A stretch of DNA of 64,000 bases, taken from assembly GCF_000178855.1 (NCBI RefSeq), contig NZ_ADVG01000001.1:3633481-3697480 (forward strand), given 5' to 3'. This DNA comes from Ktedonobacter racemifer DSM 44963. GTDB taxonomy: Bacteria > Chloroflexota > Ktedonobacteria > Ktedonobacterales > Ktedonobacteraceae. The position numbers were made by a program, and so were the translations under genes. Positions 15,189-24,661 of the stretch are shown here, one piece after another (the first letter of the stretch is position 1; every line of letters starts with the position of its first letter). The notes under the pieces were generated by a model. That model searched no databases. It had not been told where the DNA came from and saw only the letters and a program-made list of their open reading frames with translations.

Positions 15189-17729
15189 ATGTCTCAAGTA
15201 TCAGATACATTTGAATTAAATACGGCAAGCAATTCCGAGCAGGGTAGCACCTCTACCGGGGCGACCAGTCCCTCCGACTCTCAGGCAGTACTACGTATTC
15301 TCGAAGAAGTTTGTCAGGGCTTTGGACCCGAGGTCAATGTTGATCAATTATTCCAATCTGTAAACGCTACCACGTATGCTGGTATCTCTGATGCGGAGCT
15401 GTGGCAGGCACTGATTATGGCGACCCGTACGAATATCGAGTTCGAGCCAGCCTACACTTTTGTCGCTGCCCGCCTCCTGTTGATCAGCCTCTACAATGAG
15501 GCCCTCTCTACGACTCAGGCTACACGTGTTGGACTCAATGACGCGGCCAGTATCTATAAAAACTATCTCTCAGACTATGTTGAATTTGGTGTGAGCAAGG
15601 GCTATCTCGACCCACGCTTTCAAGAGTATGACCTGATTGAACTGGCCTCGGCCATCCATCCTGAGCGCGACCAACTCTTCGCTTACCAGGGTTTGCAGAT
15701 CCTGTATGATCGCTACTTCCTCCAGGACAACAATCGCCGCTTCGAGCTGCCACAGCTACTCTGGATGCGCGTCGCGATGGGCCTGGCCTTTAACGAAGAG
15801 CATAAAGAGGCTCGCGCCATCGAGTTCTACGAACTGCTCTCCCAGTTCTACTTCACCTCAGCGACGCCAACCCTCTTTAACGCTGGTACGACCCATCCAC
15901 AGCTCTCATCCTGCTACCTGACCACGGTAGACGATGACCTGTTCCATATCTTCAAGTGCATCCAGGATAACGCCCTGCTCTCCAAGTGGGCTGGTGGCCT
16001 GGGCAACGACTGGACGCGTGTTCGCGCTCTGGGCGCGCACATCAAGGGCACCAATGGCATCAGCCAGGGTATCATCCCCTTCCTCAAGGTCGTCAATGAT
16101 ACCGCGGTGGCCGTCAACCAGGGCGGCAAGCGCAAAGGCGCGGTCTGTGCCTACATTGAGAACTGGCACCTGGACATCGAAGAGTTCCTCGACCTGCGCA
16201 AGAACACGGGCGATGATCGCCGCCGCACACATGATATGCATACCGCGTGCTGGATCTCCGATCTCTTCATGAAGCGCGTTGAGCGCAACGAGCAGTGGAC
16301 GCTCTTTAGCCCGGACGTGGTCTCCGATCTGCACGACCTCTATGGCAAGGCCTTCGAGCAGCGCTACGAGGAGTACGAGCGCATGGTTGAGGCAGGCCAG
16401 ATCACGCACTACCGCCGCGTCTCGGCCCTCGATCTCTGGCGCAAGATGTTGACCCGCCTCTTCGAGACCGGTCACCCCTGGATCACGTTTAAGGATCCTT
16501 CGAATGTACGCTCGCCCCAGGATCACGCTGGCGTCGTGCATAGCAGCAACCTCTGCACCGAAATTCTGCTCAACACCTCGAACGACGAGACCGCCGTGTG
16601 TAACCTGGGTTCGATCAACCTGGCAGCACACATCATCGATGGCAAGCTCAATCACGAGCGCTTGCAGAAGACCGTACGCACCGCGGTTCGCATGCTCGAT
16701 AACGTGATCGATATTAATTACTATCCAACCGATGAGGCGCGCAATGCCAATCTGCGTCACCGCCCCGTTGGCCTGGGCCTGATGGCCTTCCAGGACGCGC
16801 TCTACAAACTGGGCGTGAGCTATGCCAGCGAGGCCGCCATCGAGTTCGCCGACCGCAGCATGGAGGCCATCTCCTACTACGCCATCCTGGCCTCAAGCGA
16901 GCTGGCCACCGAGCATGGCACCTATGGCAGCTACCAGGGTTCGAAGTGGGATCGCGGCATCCTGCCTATCGATAGCATTGCTATCCTGGAGGAGGAACGC
17001 GGTCAGAAGATCGACATGGACCGCAGCATGACCCTGGATTGGGATAAAGTGCGCACGGCTGTAAAGCAGAATGGTATGCGCAATAGCAATGTCATGGCGA
17101 TTGCTCCGACCGCGACCATCTCTTCCATCGTTGGCGTCAGCCAGTCGATTGAGCCTAGCTACAAGAACCTCTACGTCAAGAGCAACCTCTCGGGCGAGTT
17201 CACGATCATCAATTCCTTCCTGGTTGACGATCTCAAGCGCCTGGAGATCTGGGATCGCAATACGCTGGAAGCCCTCAAGTACTATGACGGCTCCCTACAA
17301 GAGATGACCTTCCTGCCGGAGGAGATTCGCCAGCGCTACCTGACCGCCTTTGATATCGAGCCACGCTGGCTCATCGCGTGCGCCAGCCGCCGCCAGAAGT
17401 GGATCGACATGGGACAGTCGATTGACCTCTACCTCTACAATCCCAGCGGCAAGAAGCTCAGTGATGTATACCAGCTAGCCTGGAACAGTGGCCTCAAGAC
17501 CACGTACTACCTGCGTACCCTGGCCGCGACCCAGGTTGAGAAGTCGACCGTCGATATTAACCGCTTCGGCATTCAGCCTCGCTGGATGAAGAACAGCAGC
17601 CCATCGAGCAATATCCAGGTCGAGCGCGAGAATCAGGCCCAGCAGCCTAAGCCCACTCCTATTCCCCTGGAACTGAGCGGCGAGGGTGCGGTCTGCAATC
17701 TCGGCGATGACTGCGAAGCCTGCCAGTAA
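15189..17729 (+). CDS. nrdA: Ribonucleoside-diphosphate reductase, alpha subunit (class I)
   Basis: The 846-residue catalytic subunit reduces ribonucleotides to deoxyribonucleotides. Visible landmarks are the first redox Cys in LSSCYLTT, the thiyl-radical Cys in SSNLCTEILLNT, a nearby TAVCNLGSINL, the 'AIAPTATISSIVGVSQSIEP' loop, and the C-terminal CEACQ pair that re-reduces the active site. No N-terminal ATP-cone motif is evident; the protein starts with a short Ser/Thr-rich tail and enters the all-helical N-domain directly. ATG at 15189 follows AAGAGG. It is cotranscribed with nrdB 94 bp downstream. Control by NrdR and by the leader terminator is inferred from the sites upstream. Confidence 0.95.
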   Translation: MSQVSDTFELNTASNSEQGSTSTGATSPSDSQAVLRILEEVCQGFGPEVNVDQLFQSVNATTYAGISDAELWQALIMATRTNIEFEPAYTFVAARLLLISLYNEALSTTQATRVGLNDAASIYKNYLSDYVEFGVSKGYLDPRFQEYDLIELASAIHPERDQLFAYQGLQILYDRYFLQDNNRRFELPQLLWMRVAMGLAFNEEHKEARAIEFYELLSQFYFTSATPTLFNAGTTHPQLSSCYLTTVDDDLFHIFKCIQDNALLSKWAGGLGNDWTRVRALGAHIKGTNGISQGIIPFLKVVNDTAVAVNQGGKRKGAVCAYIENWHLDIEEFLDLRKNTGDDRRRTHDMHTACWISDLFMKRVERNEQWTLFSPDVVSDLHDLYGKAFEQRYEEYERMVEAGQITHYRRVSALDLWRKMLTRLFETGHPWITFKDPSNVRSPQDHAGVVHSSNLCTEILLNTSNDETAVCNLGSINLAAHIIDGKLNHERLQKTVRTAVRMLDNVIDINYYPTDEARNANLRHRPVGLGLMAFQDALYKLGVSYASEAAIEFADRSMEAISYYAILASSELATEHGTYGSYQGSKWDRGILPIDSIAILEEERGQKIDMDRSMTLDWDKVRTAVKQNGMRNSNVMAIAPTATISSIVGVSQSIEPSYKNLYVKSNLSGEFTIINSFLVDDLKRLEIWDRNTLEALKYYDGSLQEMTFLPEEIRQRYLTAFDIEPRWLIACASRRQKWIDMGQSIDLYLYNPSGKKLSDVYQLAWNSGLKTTYYLRTLAATQVEKSTVDINRFGIQPRWMKNSSPSSNIQVERENQAQQPKPTPIPLELSGEGAVCNLGDDCEACQ

Positions 17730-17740
17730 CACTCACGCAT

Positions 17741-17768
17741 GCTGGTAGAAGATCTCTCTTCTACCAGC
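17741..17768 (+). promoter_or_regulatory. Hairpin between nrdA and nrdB
   Basis: A perfect 12-bp stem (17741-17752 with 17757-17768) with loop TCTC. There is no T-tract. It may set the nrdA:nrdB mRNA ratio or stabilise the processed nrdA end. Confidence 0.6.
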
Positions 17769-17823
17769 CTCTCACATTCATCTCAAATTTCATACTTCAT
17801 ACGCAAGGAGCTTCATAGAGAAC

Positions 17824-18909
<1,086 letters not shown>

Positions 18910-18924
18910 ACGCGGCATAGCCAG

Positions 18925-18968
18925 AGAGGACAACCCGGAACGGCTCTCGTTCCAAGTTGTCCTCTTTT
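18925..18968 (+). terminator. Terminator of the nrdAB operon
   Basis: AGAGGACAAC (18925-18934) pairs with GTTGTCCTCT (18956-18965), with an inner GGAACG/CGTTCC stem, followed by T residues. It lies 16 bp past the nrdB stop codon. Confidence 0.85.
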
Positions 18969-19026
18969 ATCTACCAGTAACGTTTATCTATGAATGACGC
19001 TTTCCAGGGCGTTTCATAAGCTCGTC

Positions 19027-19296
19027 CTACGCCTGCTCAGCGACCTGCACATCCTCATTCCAGCGCATCAGCCTCACCACTTTCCCCTTGAGGAAGGTCA
19101 GCGCTCCCCCCGCCAGAACCAGCACCACACCCAGAACCAACACGACCACCTGTGCCAGGTCCAGGCTCGTATTTCCCACATGCACTGTTGGGCGGAGCAT
19201 ATTCGCGCCCAGTGCCACAGCCGCAATCAACATACCAAACACAAACGACGACAGGCCGAGAGCGGACAGGACATTCTTTGGCTGCTGGTTCTTCAT
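19027..19296 (-). CDS. Small two-helix membrane protein
   Basis: The 89-residue protein starts at ATG 19296, preceded by GAGGAGAAACAGC. It has two predicted transmembrane helices (about 12-35 and 46-68) joined by a short hydrophilic segment, and a charged C-terminal tail. No family is recognised. It converges with nrdB beyond the operon terminator. It is probably a lineage-specific membrane protein. Confidence 0.65.
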   Translation of the reverse strand: MKNQQPKNVLSALGLSSFVFGMLIAAVALGANMLRPTVHVGNTSLDLAQVVVLVLGVVLVLAGGALTFLKGKVVRLMRWNEDVQVAEQA

Positions 19297-19663
19297 TGCT
19301 GTTTCTCCTCGCACATACTTTCGATGACCAACACATCGCTACAGGTACAACTATACCGTCCCATTCCCCCAGGCACATGGGACATTTGCACCATTTCTCC
19401 GCCTCCTCCATCCACACACTCATCTATTCTTTCTGCCGTGCTTAAAAACGGTAAAGCTGGGCCATCCAATTTTCCTCTCTCACTCTTTATGACGCTTTCT
19501 ACACCCATTTTTAGGACAAGAATTATGTAAGTGTAAAAATTGAGCACAATATTTCATACAAAGCGTAATGTGGTAGGATAAGAGCGTGTGCTTGAATACT
19601 TGCGGTAGTGGCAATGGTGCCCTATCGTGTCTCCCTGCATTAGCTTCGATGGAGAACAAGCGT
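19297..19663. other. Divergent intergenic region, 367 bp
   Basis: It should hold the promoters for the small membrane protein and for the CoA-transferase cluster. It is AT-rich near 19500-19570. No firm promoter or repeat is identified. Confidence 0.4.
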
Positions 19664-20578
19664 ATGAGCAAACATCTCTCAATGGCCGAAGCTGTAGCGC
19701 GCTACATTCCTGATGGAGCCTCAGTAGCCCTCGGCCTGGCCCTCGAACCCCTCATTCCCTTCGCCGTTGGACACGAGATCATTCGCCAGCGTCGCCAGAA
19801 CCTGGCGCTCATTGGCCCTATCTCCGATATCCTCTTTGACCAGTTAATCGGCGCGGGCTGCGTCAGCGCGATCCTGGCCGCCTGGGTCGGTAATGTGAGC
19901 GAGGGCCTGGGCCACTGCTATCGCCACGCCGTAGAGAAACAGATTCCCCATTCCATCCATGTTGAAGAATATAGCAACCATACCATCGCTCTAGCCCTCC
20001 TGGCCGCCAGTGTCGGCTCACCCTACATACCCACGCGCACCCTGCTGGGAAGCGACATTCCCCGCCAGAACCCACGCCTGCGCGTTGAACGCTCGCCCCT
20101 GGATGAGACCCCTGTCCTGCTTGTGCCTGCGCTCCAACCAGATGTGACAGTCGTGCATGTGCAACGCAGCGACGAGGAGGGCAATGCCCACGCCTGGGGA
20201 AATCTCGGTATCTGTGAAAGCGCCTTTCTGGCCGCACGCGATGTGATTATTGTCGCCGATGACCTTGTCTCACACGAGACTATTTTGAGCGATCCCAACC
20301 GCGTGCTTGGTCCATCCTACAAGGTCCGCGCCGTGGTGCATGAACCCTGGGGAGCGCATCCCTCCTCGGTCCAGGGCTGCTACAATCGCGATCACGCCTT
20401 CTATCACGAGTATCACCAACGCACCCGCACCCAGGAGGGCTTTCAGCAATGGTTGGAGGAATGGGTCCTGAACGTTCCCAATCGTGCTACTTATCTCGCA
20501 CACCTGGGCGAAGACCGCATGCGCACCCTGAAGATCAGAGAGCATCGCTACGCCTCTCCTGTCGACTATGGTTATTAA
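19664..20578 (+). CDS. CoA-transferase subunit A (glutaconate CoA-transferase/IpdA-like)
   Basis: The 304-residue protein resembles the alpha subunits of class I CoA-transferases: 'IPDGASVALG' near the N-terminus, then a Rossmann-like alternation, 'LVPALQPDVTVVHVQRSDEEGNA' and 'ARDVIIVADDLV'. The start at 19664 (MSKHLSMAEA) has GGAG 9 nt upstream; in-frame ATG codons exist up to 26 codons earlier. The partner beta subunit follows after a repeat (20585-20684), and hydratase and thiolase genes come next. The set moves CoA onto an acid and then cleaves it by beta-oxidation. The acid substrate is unknown. Confidence 0.82.
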   Translation: MSKHLSMAEAVARYIPDGASVALGLALEPLIPFAVGHEIIRQRRQNLALIGPISDILFDQLIGAGCVSAILAAWVGNVSEGLGHCYRHAVEKQIPHSIHVEEYSNHTIALALLAASVGSPYIPTRTLLGSDIPRQNPRLRVERSPLDETPVLLVPALQPDVTVVHVQRSDEEGNAHAWGNLGICESAFLAARDVIIVADDLVSHETILSDPNRVLGPSYKVRAVVHEPWGAHPSSVQGCYNRDHAFYHEYHQRTRTQEGFQQWLEEWVLNVPNRATYLAHLGEDRMRTLKIREHRYASPVDYGY

Positions 20579-20584
20579 ATACCT

Positions 20585-20684
20585 TGTAGGGTCCATGCTG
20601 GCATGGACTCGCCCGGCCCGCAGGCCGACACCCAGGCGCTGGTAGATCGCTGCGCTCGGAGGCCGAGCAAGCTCTGCCCCTACA
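20585..20684. repeat. Compound repeat with TGTAGGG/CCCTACA arms
   Basis: Outer arms TGTAGGG (20585-20591) and CCCTACA (20678-20684). Inside, GTCCATGC/GCATGGAC forms a tight hairpin at 20591-20608. It sits between the two CoA-transferase subunit genes and is related to 6021-6084. Confidence 0.7.
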
Positions 20685-20710
20685 GCGCTCCACATAGAAA
20701 GGCAATCCAT

Positions 20711-21496
20711 ATGGCAAGCGAATATAGCGAGCGCGAACTGATGGTCGTATGTGCGGCACGCCAGATCCGCGATCATGAACTGGTCTTCGTCGGGATGCGC
20801 CTCCCCCTATTGGCCTTTGCCCTGGCAAAACGCACTAATGCCCCCAACTGCATTGGCCTCTTCGAGTGTGGTATCGTGCGCGATACGCCCGCGCCCGAAC
20901 TGCTCTACACCATGGGCGACGCCCCCAACATTACTGGTGCGCTCTGGACGACGGATATGGTCAATGTCCTGGGTTCGCTGGCGGCAGGCGACGTTCAGCT
21001 TGGCTTCATTGGCGGCGCGGAGATCGACCGCTATGGGAACCTCAACACCTCGCTCATTGGCGACTGGCAGCAGCCACGCGTGCGCCTCCCCGGCAGCGGG
21101 GGCGGAGCCGATATCGCCTCGCTCGCTCACCGCCTGGCGATCATTATGCCCCATGAACGCCATCGCCTGCGCGAGCGCGTCGATTTTGTGACCAGCCCCG
21201 GCTATGGCTATCCCGATGCAGAAGGTCCCGCGGGCAGCGCCTGGCGACGCCGGGTCGGACTGCCCCGTGGAGGTCCCACCGCGCTCATCACCACCCTGGG
21301 GCTCTTCGCCTTCAATCCAGATAACGGCGAGGCCCTGCTGCAATCCTACCATCCAGGCACCTCTATCGAGGAAGTGCAGGAACAGACCGGCTGGCCGCTA
21401 CGCCTCGCGCCCGACTGCCGCGAGACGCCACCACCCAGCCCCGAGGAACTACGCATCATCCGCGAATGCGATCCCCAGGGCATCTGGACCCGTTAG
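20711..21496 (+). CDS. CoA-transferase subunit B
   Basis: The 261-residue beta subunit starts at ATG 20711 after AAAGG. The class I catalytic glutamate appears in GLFECGIV (compare YESGVI in glutaconate CoA-transferase), which separates it from the IpdAB hydrolases that lack this residue. 'LPGSGGGADIA' is the oxyanion/CoA-binding loop. It functions with subunit A as a heteromer that transfers CoA between a donor and a carboxylic acid. It is part of the four-gene catabolic cluster ending at 23691. Confidence 0.82.
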   Translation: MASEYSERELMVVCAARQIRDHELVFVGMRLPLLAFALAKRTNAPNCIGLFECGIVRDTPAPELLYTMGDAPNITGALWTTDMVNVLGSLAAGDVQLGFIGGAEIDRYGNLNTSLIGDWQQPRVRLPGSGGGADIASLAHRLAIIMPHERHRLRERVDFVTSPGYGYPDAEGPAGSAWRRRVGLPRGGPTALITTLGLFAFNPDNGEALLQSYHPGTSIEEVQEQTGWPLRLAPDCRETPPPSPEELRIIRECDPQGIWTR

Positions 21497-21525
21497 AGCC
21501 GCGTGCTGTAGCAGCGTCGAGTCCC
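21495..21525. repeat. Fragment of the GACGCTGCTG/CAGCACGCG repeat family
   Basis: The reverse complement reads CGACGCTGCTACAGCACGCG, like one arm of 23705-23785. It lies right after the CoA-transferase B stop codon. Confidence 0.4.
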
Positions 21526-21644
21526 TCATGGATGATATACTACAAGCAGAATATTTCTGGCACATAGATCCTTTTTGAGGGGCATATGAGGGCCATACAG
21601 CGTCCCCCGCCTCTCGTTCCCTAACCAAGCATCTAAGGAGAGTT

Positions 21645-22421
21645 ATGACAGAATATCAGTATATCCTCATTGAACGTGACGAGCGCGTCGGGATCGTGAC
21701 CCTGAACCGTCCCAAAGAATTGAATGCGCTCAATTTCCAGCTCGTAAATGAATTGGCTGACGCGTTGGAGGAGTTTGATCGCGACGAGGCGATTCGCTGT
21801 ATCGTCATTACGGGCTCGGGCGAGAAGGCCTTCGCTGCGGGCGCCGATATCAAGGAGATGTCCGACAAGTCGCCCATCGATATGATGCTGAGCAGCTTTG
21901 ATGGCTGGCAGCGTATCAAGCGTGTGCATACACCGCTCATCGCAGCCGTTGGTGGCTACGCCCTGGGCGGCGGCTGTGAGCTAGCGATGCTCTGCGATAT
22001 GATCATCGCCTCGGAGAACGCGCGCTTTGGCCAACCTGAGATCCTCATTGGCGTTATCCCCGGTGCGGGCGGCACACAGCGCCTGGCGCGTACTCTCGGC
22101 AAGTACCGCGCCATGGAGATGGTGCTGACAGGCGCGCAGATTCCTGCGCAAGAACTGGCCGACCTGGGCCTGGTCAACCGCATCGTGCCCAAGGGTGAAC
22201 ACCTGAAAGCCGCTCTTGAGCTGGCGAAGAAGGTGGCCCAGCAGGCTCCTGTTGCCGCACGCCTGGCAAAGGAGTCGGTGCTCTCCGCCTTTGAGACGCC
22301 GCTGGAAGATGGACTGGAGATCGAGCGCAAAAATTTCTTCTTGCTCTTCGCGACTGAGGATATGCGCGAGGGTATGCACGCCTTTATTGACAAGCGCCAG
22401 GCCGAGTTCAAAGGCAGGTAG
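21645..22421 (+). CDS. Enoyl-CoA hydratase/isomerase (crotonase family)
   Basis: The 258-residue protein has the full-length crotonase fold. The oxyanion-hole regions are 'FAAGADIKEM' and 'GYALGGGCELAM'. The two catalytic Glu positions of hydratases are present ('ALGGGCELAMLCDMI' and 'GQPEILIGVIPGAGGTQRL'). It hydrates trans-2-enoyl-CoA to 3-hydroxyacyl-CoA. AAGGAG precedes ATG 21645. It lies between the CoA-transferase and thiolase genes, so it probably serves the same degradation route. Its resemblance to short-chain (PaaF/EchA8-like) hydratases is general, and the substrate is not assigned. Confidence 0.93.
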   Translation: MTEYQYILIERDERVGIVTLNRPKELNALNFQLVNELADALEEFDRDEAIRCIVITGSGEKAFAAGADIKEMSDKSPIDMMLSSFDGWQRIKRVHTPLIAAVGGYALGGGCELAMLCDMIIASENARFGQPEILIGVIPGAGGTQRLARTLGKYRAMEMVLTGAQIPAQELADLGLVNRIVPKGEHLKAALELAKKVAQQAPVAARLAKESVLSAFETPLEDGLEIERKNFFLLFATEDMREGMHAFIDKRQAEFKGR

Positions 22422-22428
22422 TGCCTCT

Positions 22429-22478
22429 CGAAAACCTGAGCACGTGAGCGCTAGCCGCGTGAGCGGCGTTGGTTTTCG
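22429..22478 (+). repeat. Three-way-junction repeat, copy 1
   Basis: P1 CGAAAACC/GGTTTTCG. P2 AGCAC-GTGA-GCGCT (one mismatch). P3 GCCGC-GTGA-GCGGC. Junction TG, A, GTT. It sits in the 73-bp gap between the hydratase and thiolase genes and is the shortest AT-rich-P1 copy. Confidence 0.8.
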
Positions 22479-22494
22479 TATAAGGAGATAACAC

Positions 22495-23691
22495 ATGGAA
22501 GATGCGGTTATTCTCTCGGCGGTTCGTACGCCCATCGGGCGCTATGGTGGTGTCCTCAAAGATGTACGCCCAGATGATCTGGGCGCCCTGGTCATTCAGG
22601 AGGCGCTCAGGCGAGCGCAGGTTGATCCAGCCAGCGTGGAAGATGTGGTCTTTGGCTGCGCGAATCAGGCTGGCGAGGATAACCGCAACGTTGCTCGCAT
22701 GTCGCTGCTCCTGGCGGGCATCCCCATCACAGTGGCTGGTCAGACGGTAAACCGCCTCTGTGGCTCGGGACTCCAGGCGCTAAATAGCGCGGCCCAGGCC
22801 ATTCAAACCGGGGCTGGCGATACCTTTATCGCTGGCGGAGTGGAGAGCATGACGCGCGCCCCCTTCGTCATGGGCAAGAGCGACAACGCCTTCGGTCGCG
22901 CGCAGAAGCTTGAGGATACAACGCTCGGCTGGCGCTTTGTCAACCCCAAACTGTCCGAGCTGTATCACCCCTACAGCATGGGCGAGACTGCCGAGAACGT
23001 TGCCGAGCGCTACCAGATCAGCCGCGAGGCGCAGGATGCCTACGCCCTGCGCAGTCACCAGCGCGCCGTCGCCGCTCAGCAGTCAGGAAAGTTCGCCCAG
23101 GAGATCATCGCGGTCGCGATTCCACAAAAGAAGGGTGAAGAGCTCAGCGTCTCCCAGGACGAGCATCCGCGCCCCGATACCTCGCTGGAGAAACTGGCGC
23201 GCCTGAAGCCAGTCTTCCGCCAGGGAGGCAGCGTGACCGCCGGGAACTCGGCTGGCATCAATGATGGGGCCGCGGCCCTGGTCGTGATCTCCGCCTCCCG
23301 CGCCAGGGAACTGGATCTGCGTCCACGGGCGCGCATCGTGGCGACAGCCGTCGCTGGCGTCGACCCGGCCTATATGGGCCTGGGACCCATTCCCGCGACC
23401 CGCAAAGCCCTGCAACGCGCAGGGCTAACCATGCAGGACATCGACCTGGTCGAGCTGAACGAGGCCTTTGCCTGCCAGGTGCTACAATGCAGCCACGAGC
23501 TGGAGATCGATCAGGAGAGGCTCAACGTCAATGGCGGAGCCATCGCCCTCGGCCATCCACTAGGCTGTAGCGGCGCCCGCCTGGTCGTTACCCTGCTCCA
23601 CGAGTTAGAGCGCCGTGGCGGACGCTATGGCCTCGCGACCATGTGTATCGGCGTTGGCCAGGGCATCGCAACCATTATTGAGCGCCTCTAA
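22495..23691 (+). CDS. Acetyl-CoA C-acyltransferase (thiolase)
   Basis: The 398-residue thiolase has the acyl-accepting Cys in 'NRLCGSGLQALN', and C-terminal motifs 'NVNGGAIALGHPLGCSGAR' (catalytic His) and 'MCIGVGQG' (second catalytic Cys). It cleaves 3-ketoacyl-CoA to acetyl-CoA and a shortened acyl-CoA, or condenses in reverse. The sequence resembles the degradative PcaF/PaaJ (3-oxoadipyl-CoA) and FadA groups. AAGGAG lies 8 nt before ATG 22495. It is the last gene of the CoA-transferase-hydratase-thiolase cluster. Confidence 0.94.
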   Translation: MEDAVILSAVRTPIGRYGGVLKDVRPDDLGALVIQEALRRAQVDPASVEDVVFGCANQAGEDNRNVARMSLLLAGIPITVAGQTVNRLCGSGLQALNSAAQAIQTGAGDTFIAGGVESMTRAPFVMGKSDNAFGRAQKLEDTTLGWRFVNPKLSELYHPYSMGETAENVAERYQISREAQDAYALRSHQRAVAAQQSGKFAQEIIAVAIPQKKGEELSVSQDEHPRPDTSLEKLARLKPVFRQGGSVTAGNSAGINDGAAALVVISASRARELDLRPRARIVATAVAGVDPAYMGLGPIPATRKALQRAGLTMQDIDLVELNEAFACQVLQCSHELEIDQERLNVNGGAIALGHPLGCSGARLVVTLLHELERRGGRYGLATMCIGVGQGIATIIERL

Positions 23692-23704
23692 ACAACACAG
23701 AATG

Positions 23705-23785
23705 GCCGACGCTGCTGAAGCACGCGTCTACATATAGCGCGGACGGACCATGATATGTAAACGCGTGCTTTGGCAGCGTGGCGCC
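23705..23785. repeat. Long imperfect inverted repeat after the thiolase gene
   Basis: The arms run from GACGCTGCTGAAGCACGCG to the complementary CGCGTGCTTTGGCAGCGTGGC, with ATAT-rich inner ends and about 17 nt in the centre. It is the best copy of the family also seen near 4771 and 21495. It may terminate the catabolic cluster. Confidence 0.65.
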
Positions 23786-23850
23786 ACGCACGGCTCCAGC
23801 GCAAATACGTTTCTGCTCATCCAGAGAAGCAAACAAAAGGAGCGTTTCGT

Positions 23851-24333
23851 TTATTCAGCCTGGACCTCTTCGCCACGCAAAGCCGCCTCATAGGCCTCAC
23901 GCAGTTTGGGTACGGTCTCAAAATTACGCATGGTATCTGGATCGACCCAGCGCATATCTGTCGCCTCCCAGTCCGTCGTAATACTTTCGTCCTCGTTGAC
24001 GGCAAAGAGGAAAGGATGCACATAGAAGTGACGCCCCAAATCCTGGTCGACATGTTCGACAATCCCACCGCGCCGCAACATATGCACCTGCTCACGTGCG
24101 AGCCCCGTCTCTTCACGAATCTCGGTATATGCCTGCTGCTCAGGTGGGACCCCTACCTCGACAAATCCACTGATACCAGCCCAGCGACCATGATAGCTCC
24201 CCACCTGCTGACTTCTTCTCACCAGCAATAAGCGAGTATGCTCTTCCTCACCCTTTTGGAGGAAACAGGTCACGACATGTGTTGGACGCAGTACCGAGCG
24301 TGGTACCGCCTTTTTTGAGCTCTGAACATTCAT
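23851..24333 (-). CDS. NUDIX hydrolase
   Basis: The 160-residue protein has a degenerate Nudix box (GFVEVGVPPEQQAYTEIREE then TGL). The metal-binding Glu residues of the REUxEE core are kept in EIREETGL, but the upstream Glu and the Arg of GX5EX7REUXEE are replaced. The family removes nucleoside diphosphates linked to other groups. The start at 24333 (MNVQSS) is weakly supported by GAGG; a GTG four codons earlier is possible. The C-terminal 'DMRWVDPDTMRNFETVPKL' segment is typical of NUDIX proteins with a fused regulatory tail. Confidence 0.85.
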   Translation of the reverse strand: MNVQSSKKAVPRSVLRPTHVVTCFLQKGEEEHTRLLLVRRSQQVGSYHGRWAGISGFVEVGVPPEQQAYTEIREETGLAREQVHMLRRGGIVEHVDQDLGRHFYVHPFLFAVNEDESITTDWEATDMRWVDPDTMRNFETVPKLREAYEAALRGEEVQAE

Positions 24334-24374
24334 AGAACTTTGCACCTCATTGCGATATTCAGGTTACTTCTTCT

Positions 24375-24480
24375 CCGAAAACCTGAGCGCGCTTGCCATG
24401 CCACCTTCAGGTGGTCCCCGAATGGGGGAAGCGCTAGTCACGAAAGTGACGCCTACCCCCGAAGAGGGGTTGGTTTTCGG
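24375..24480 (+). repeat. Three-way-junction repeat, copy 2 (expanded)
   Basis: P1 CCGAAAACC/GGTTTTCGG. P2 AGCGC...GCGCT enlarged by extra hairpins (CCACCTTCAGGTGG and CCCCGAATGGGG). P3 GTCAC-GAAA-GTGAC. An added hairpin CCCCCGAAGAGGGG lies in the last junction. P3 differs from copy 1 at both pairing sides. Confidence 0.75.
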
Positions 24481-24497
24481 AATAAAGGGTTAGGACG

Positions 24498-24527
24498 GTG
24501 ACAGCTACAATTATTTTCCGCTATACT
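24498..24527 (+). promoter_or_regulatory. Candidate sigma70-type promoter
   Basis: GTGACA (24498-24503), an 18-bp spacer and TATACT (24522-24527); each hexamer matches consensus at 5 of 6 positions. It would give a leader of about 128 nt before the mannosyltransferase gene. Confidence 0.55.
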
Positions 24528-24661
24528 AACCACGTTACATACGTCAACAAAATTTTTCTCGCGTGGAACTTTACGGATACTCCATTGCTGGATCGCTACA
24601 TAGTTCCGCCACTACACTGAACGCATACAATTTTTAGCTGTGAAAGCAGGTATTCTACATA

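Larger units (their letters stand above)
24334..24661. other. Divergent region between NUDIX and mannosyltransferase genes
   Basis: It contains three-way-junction repeat copy 2 (24375-24480) and a sigma70-like promoter (24498-24527). Confidence 0.6.

Noticed and set aside
15906..16760. 284-codon open frame antisense to nrdA
   Set aside because: It lies wholly opposite a well-conserved ribonucleotide reductase gene, has no family resemblance and reflects codon bias in the true frame. Similar antisense frames at 41089-41865 and 42296-43093 (opposite hemW and recJ) were dropped for the same reason.
20711..21496. IpdB-type ring hydrolase
   Set aside because: The catalytic Glu of CoA-transferases is present in FECG, whereas IpdAB hydrolases lack it.
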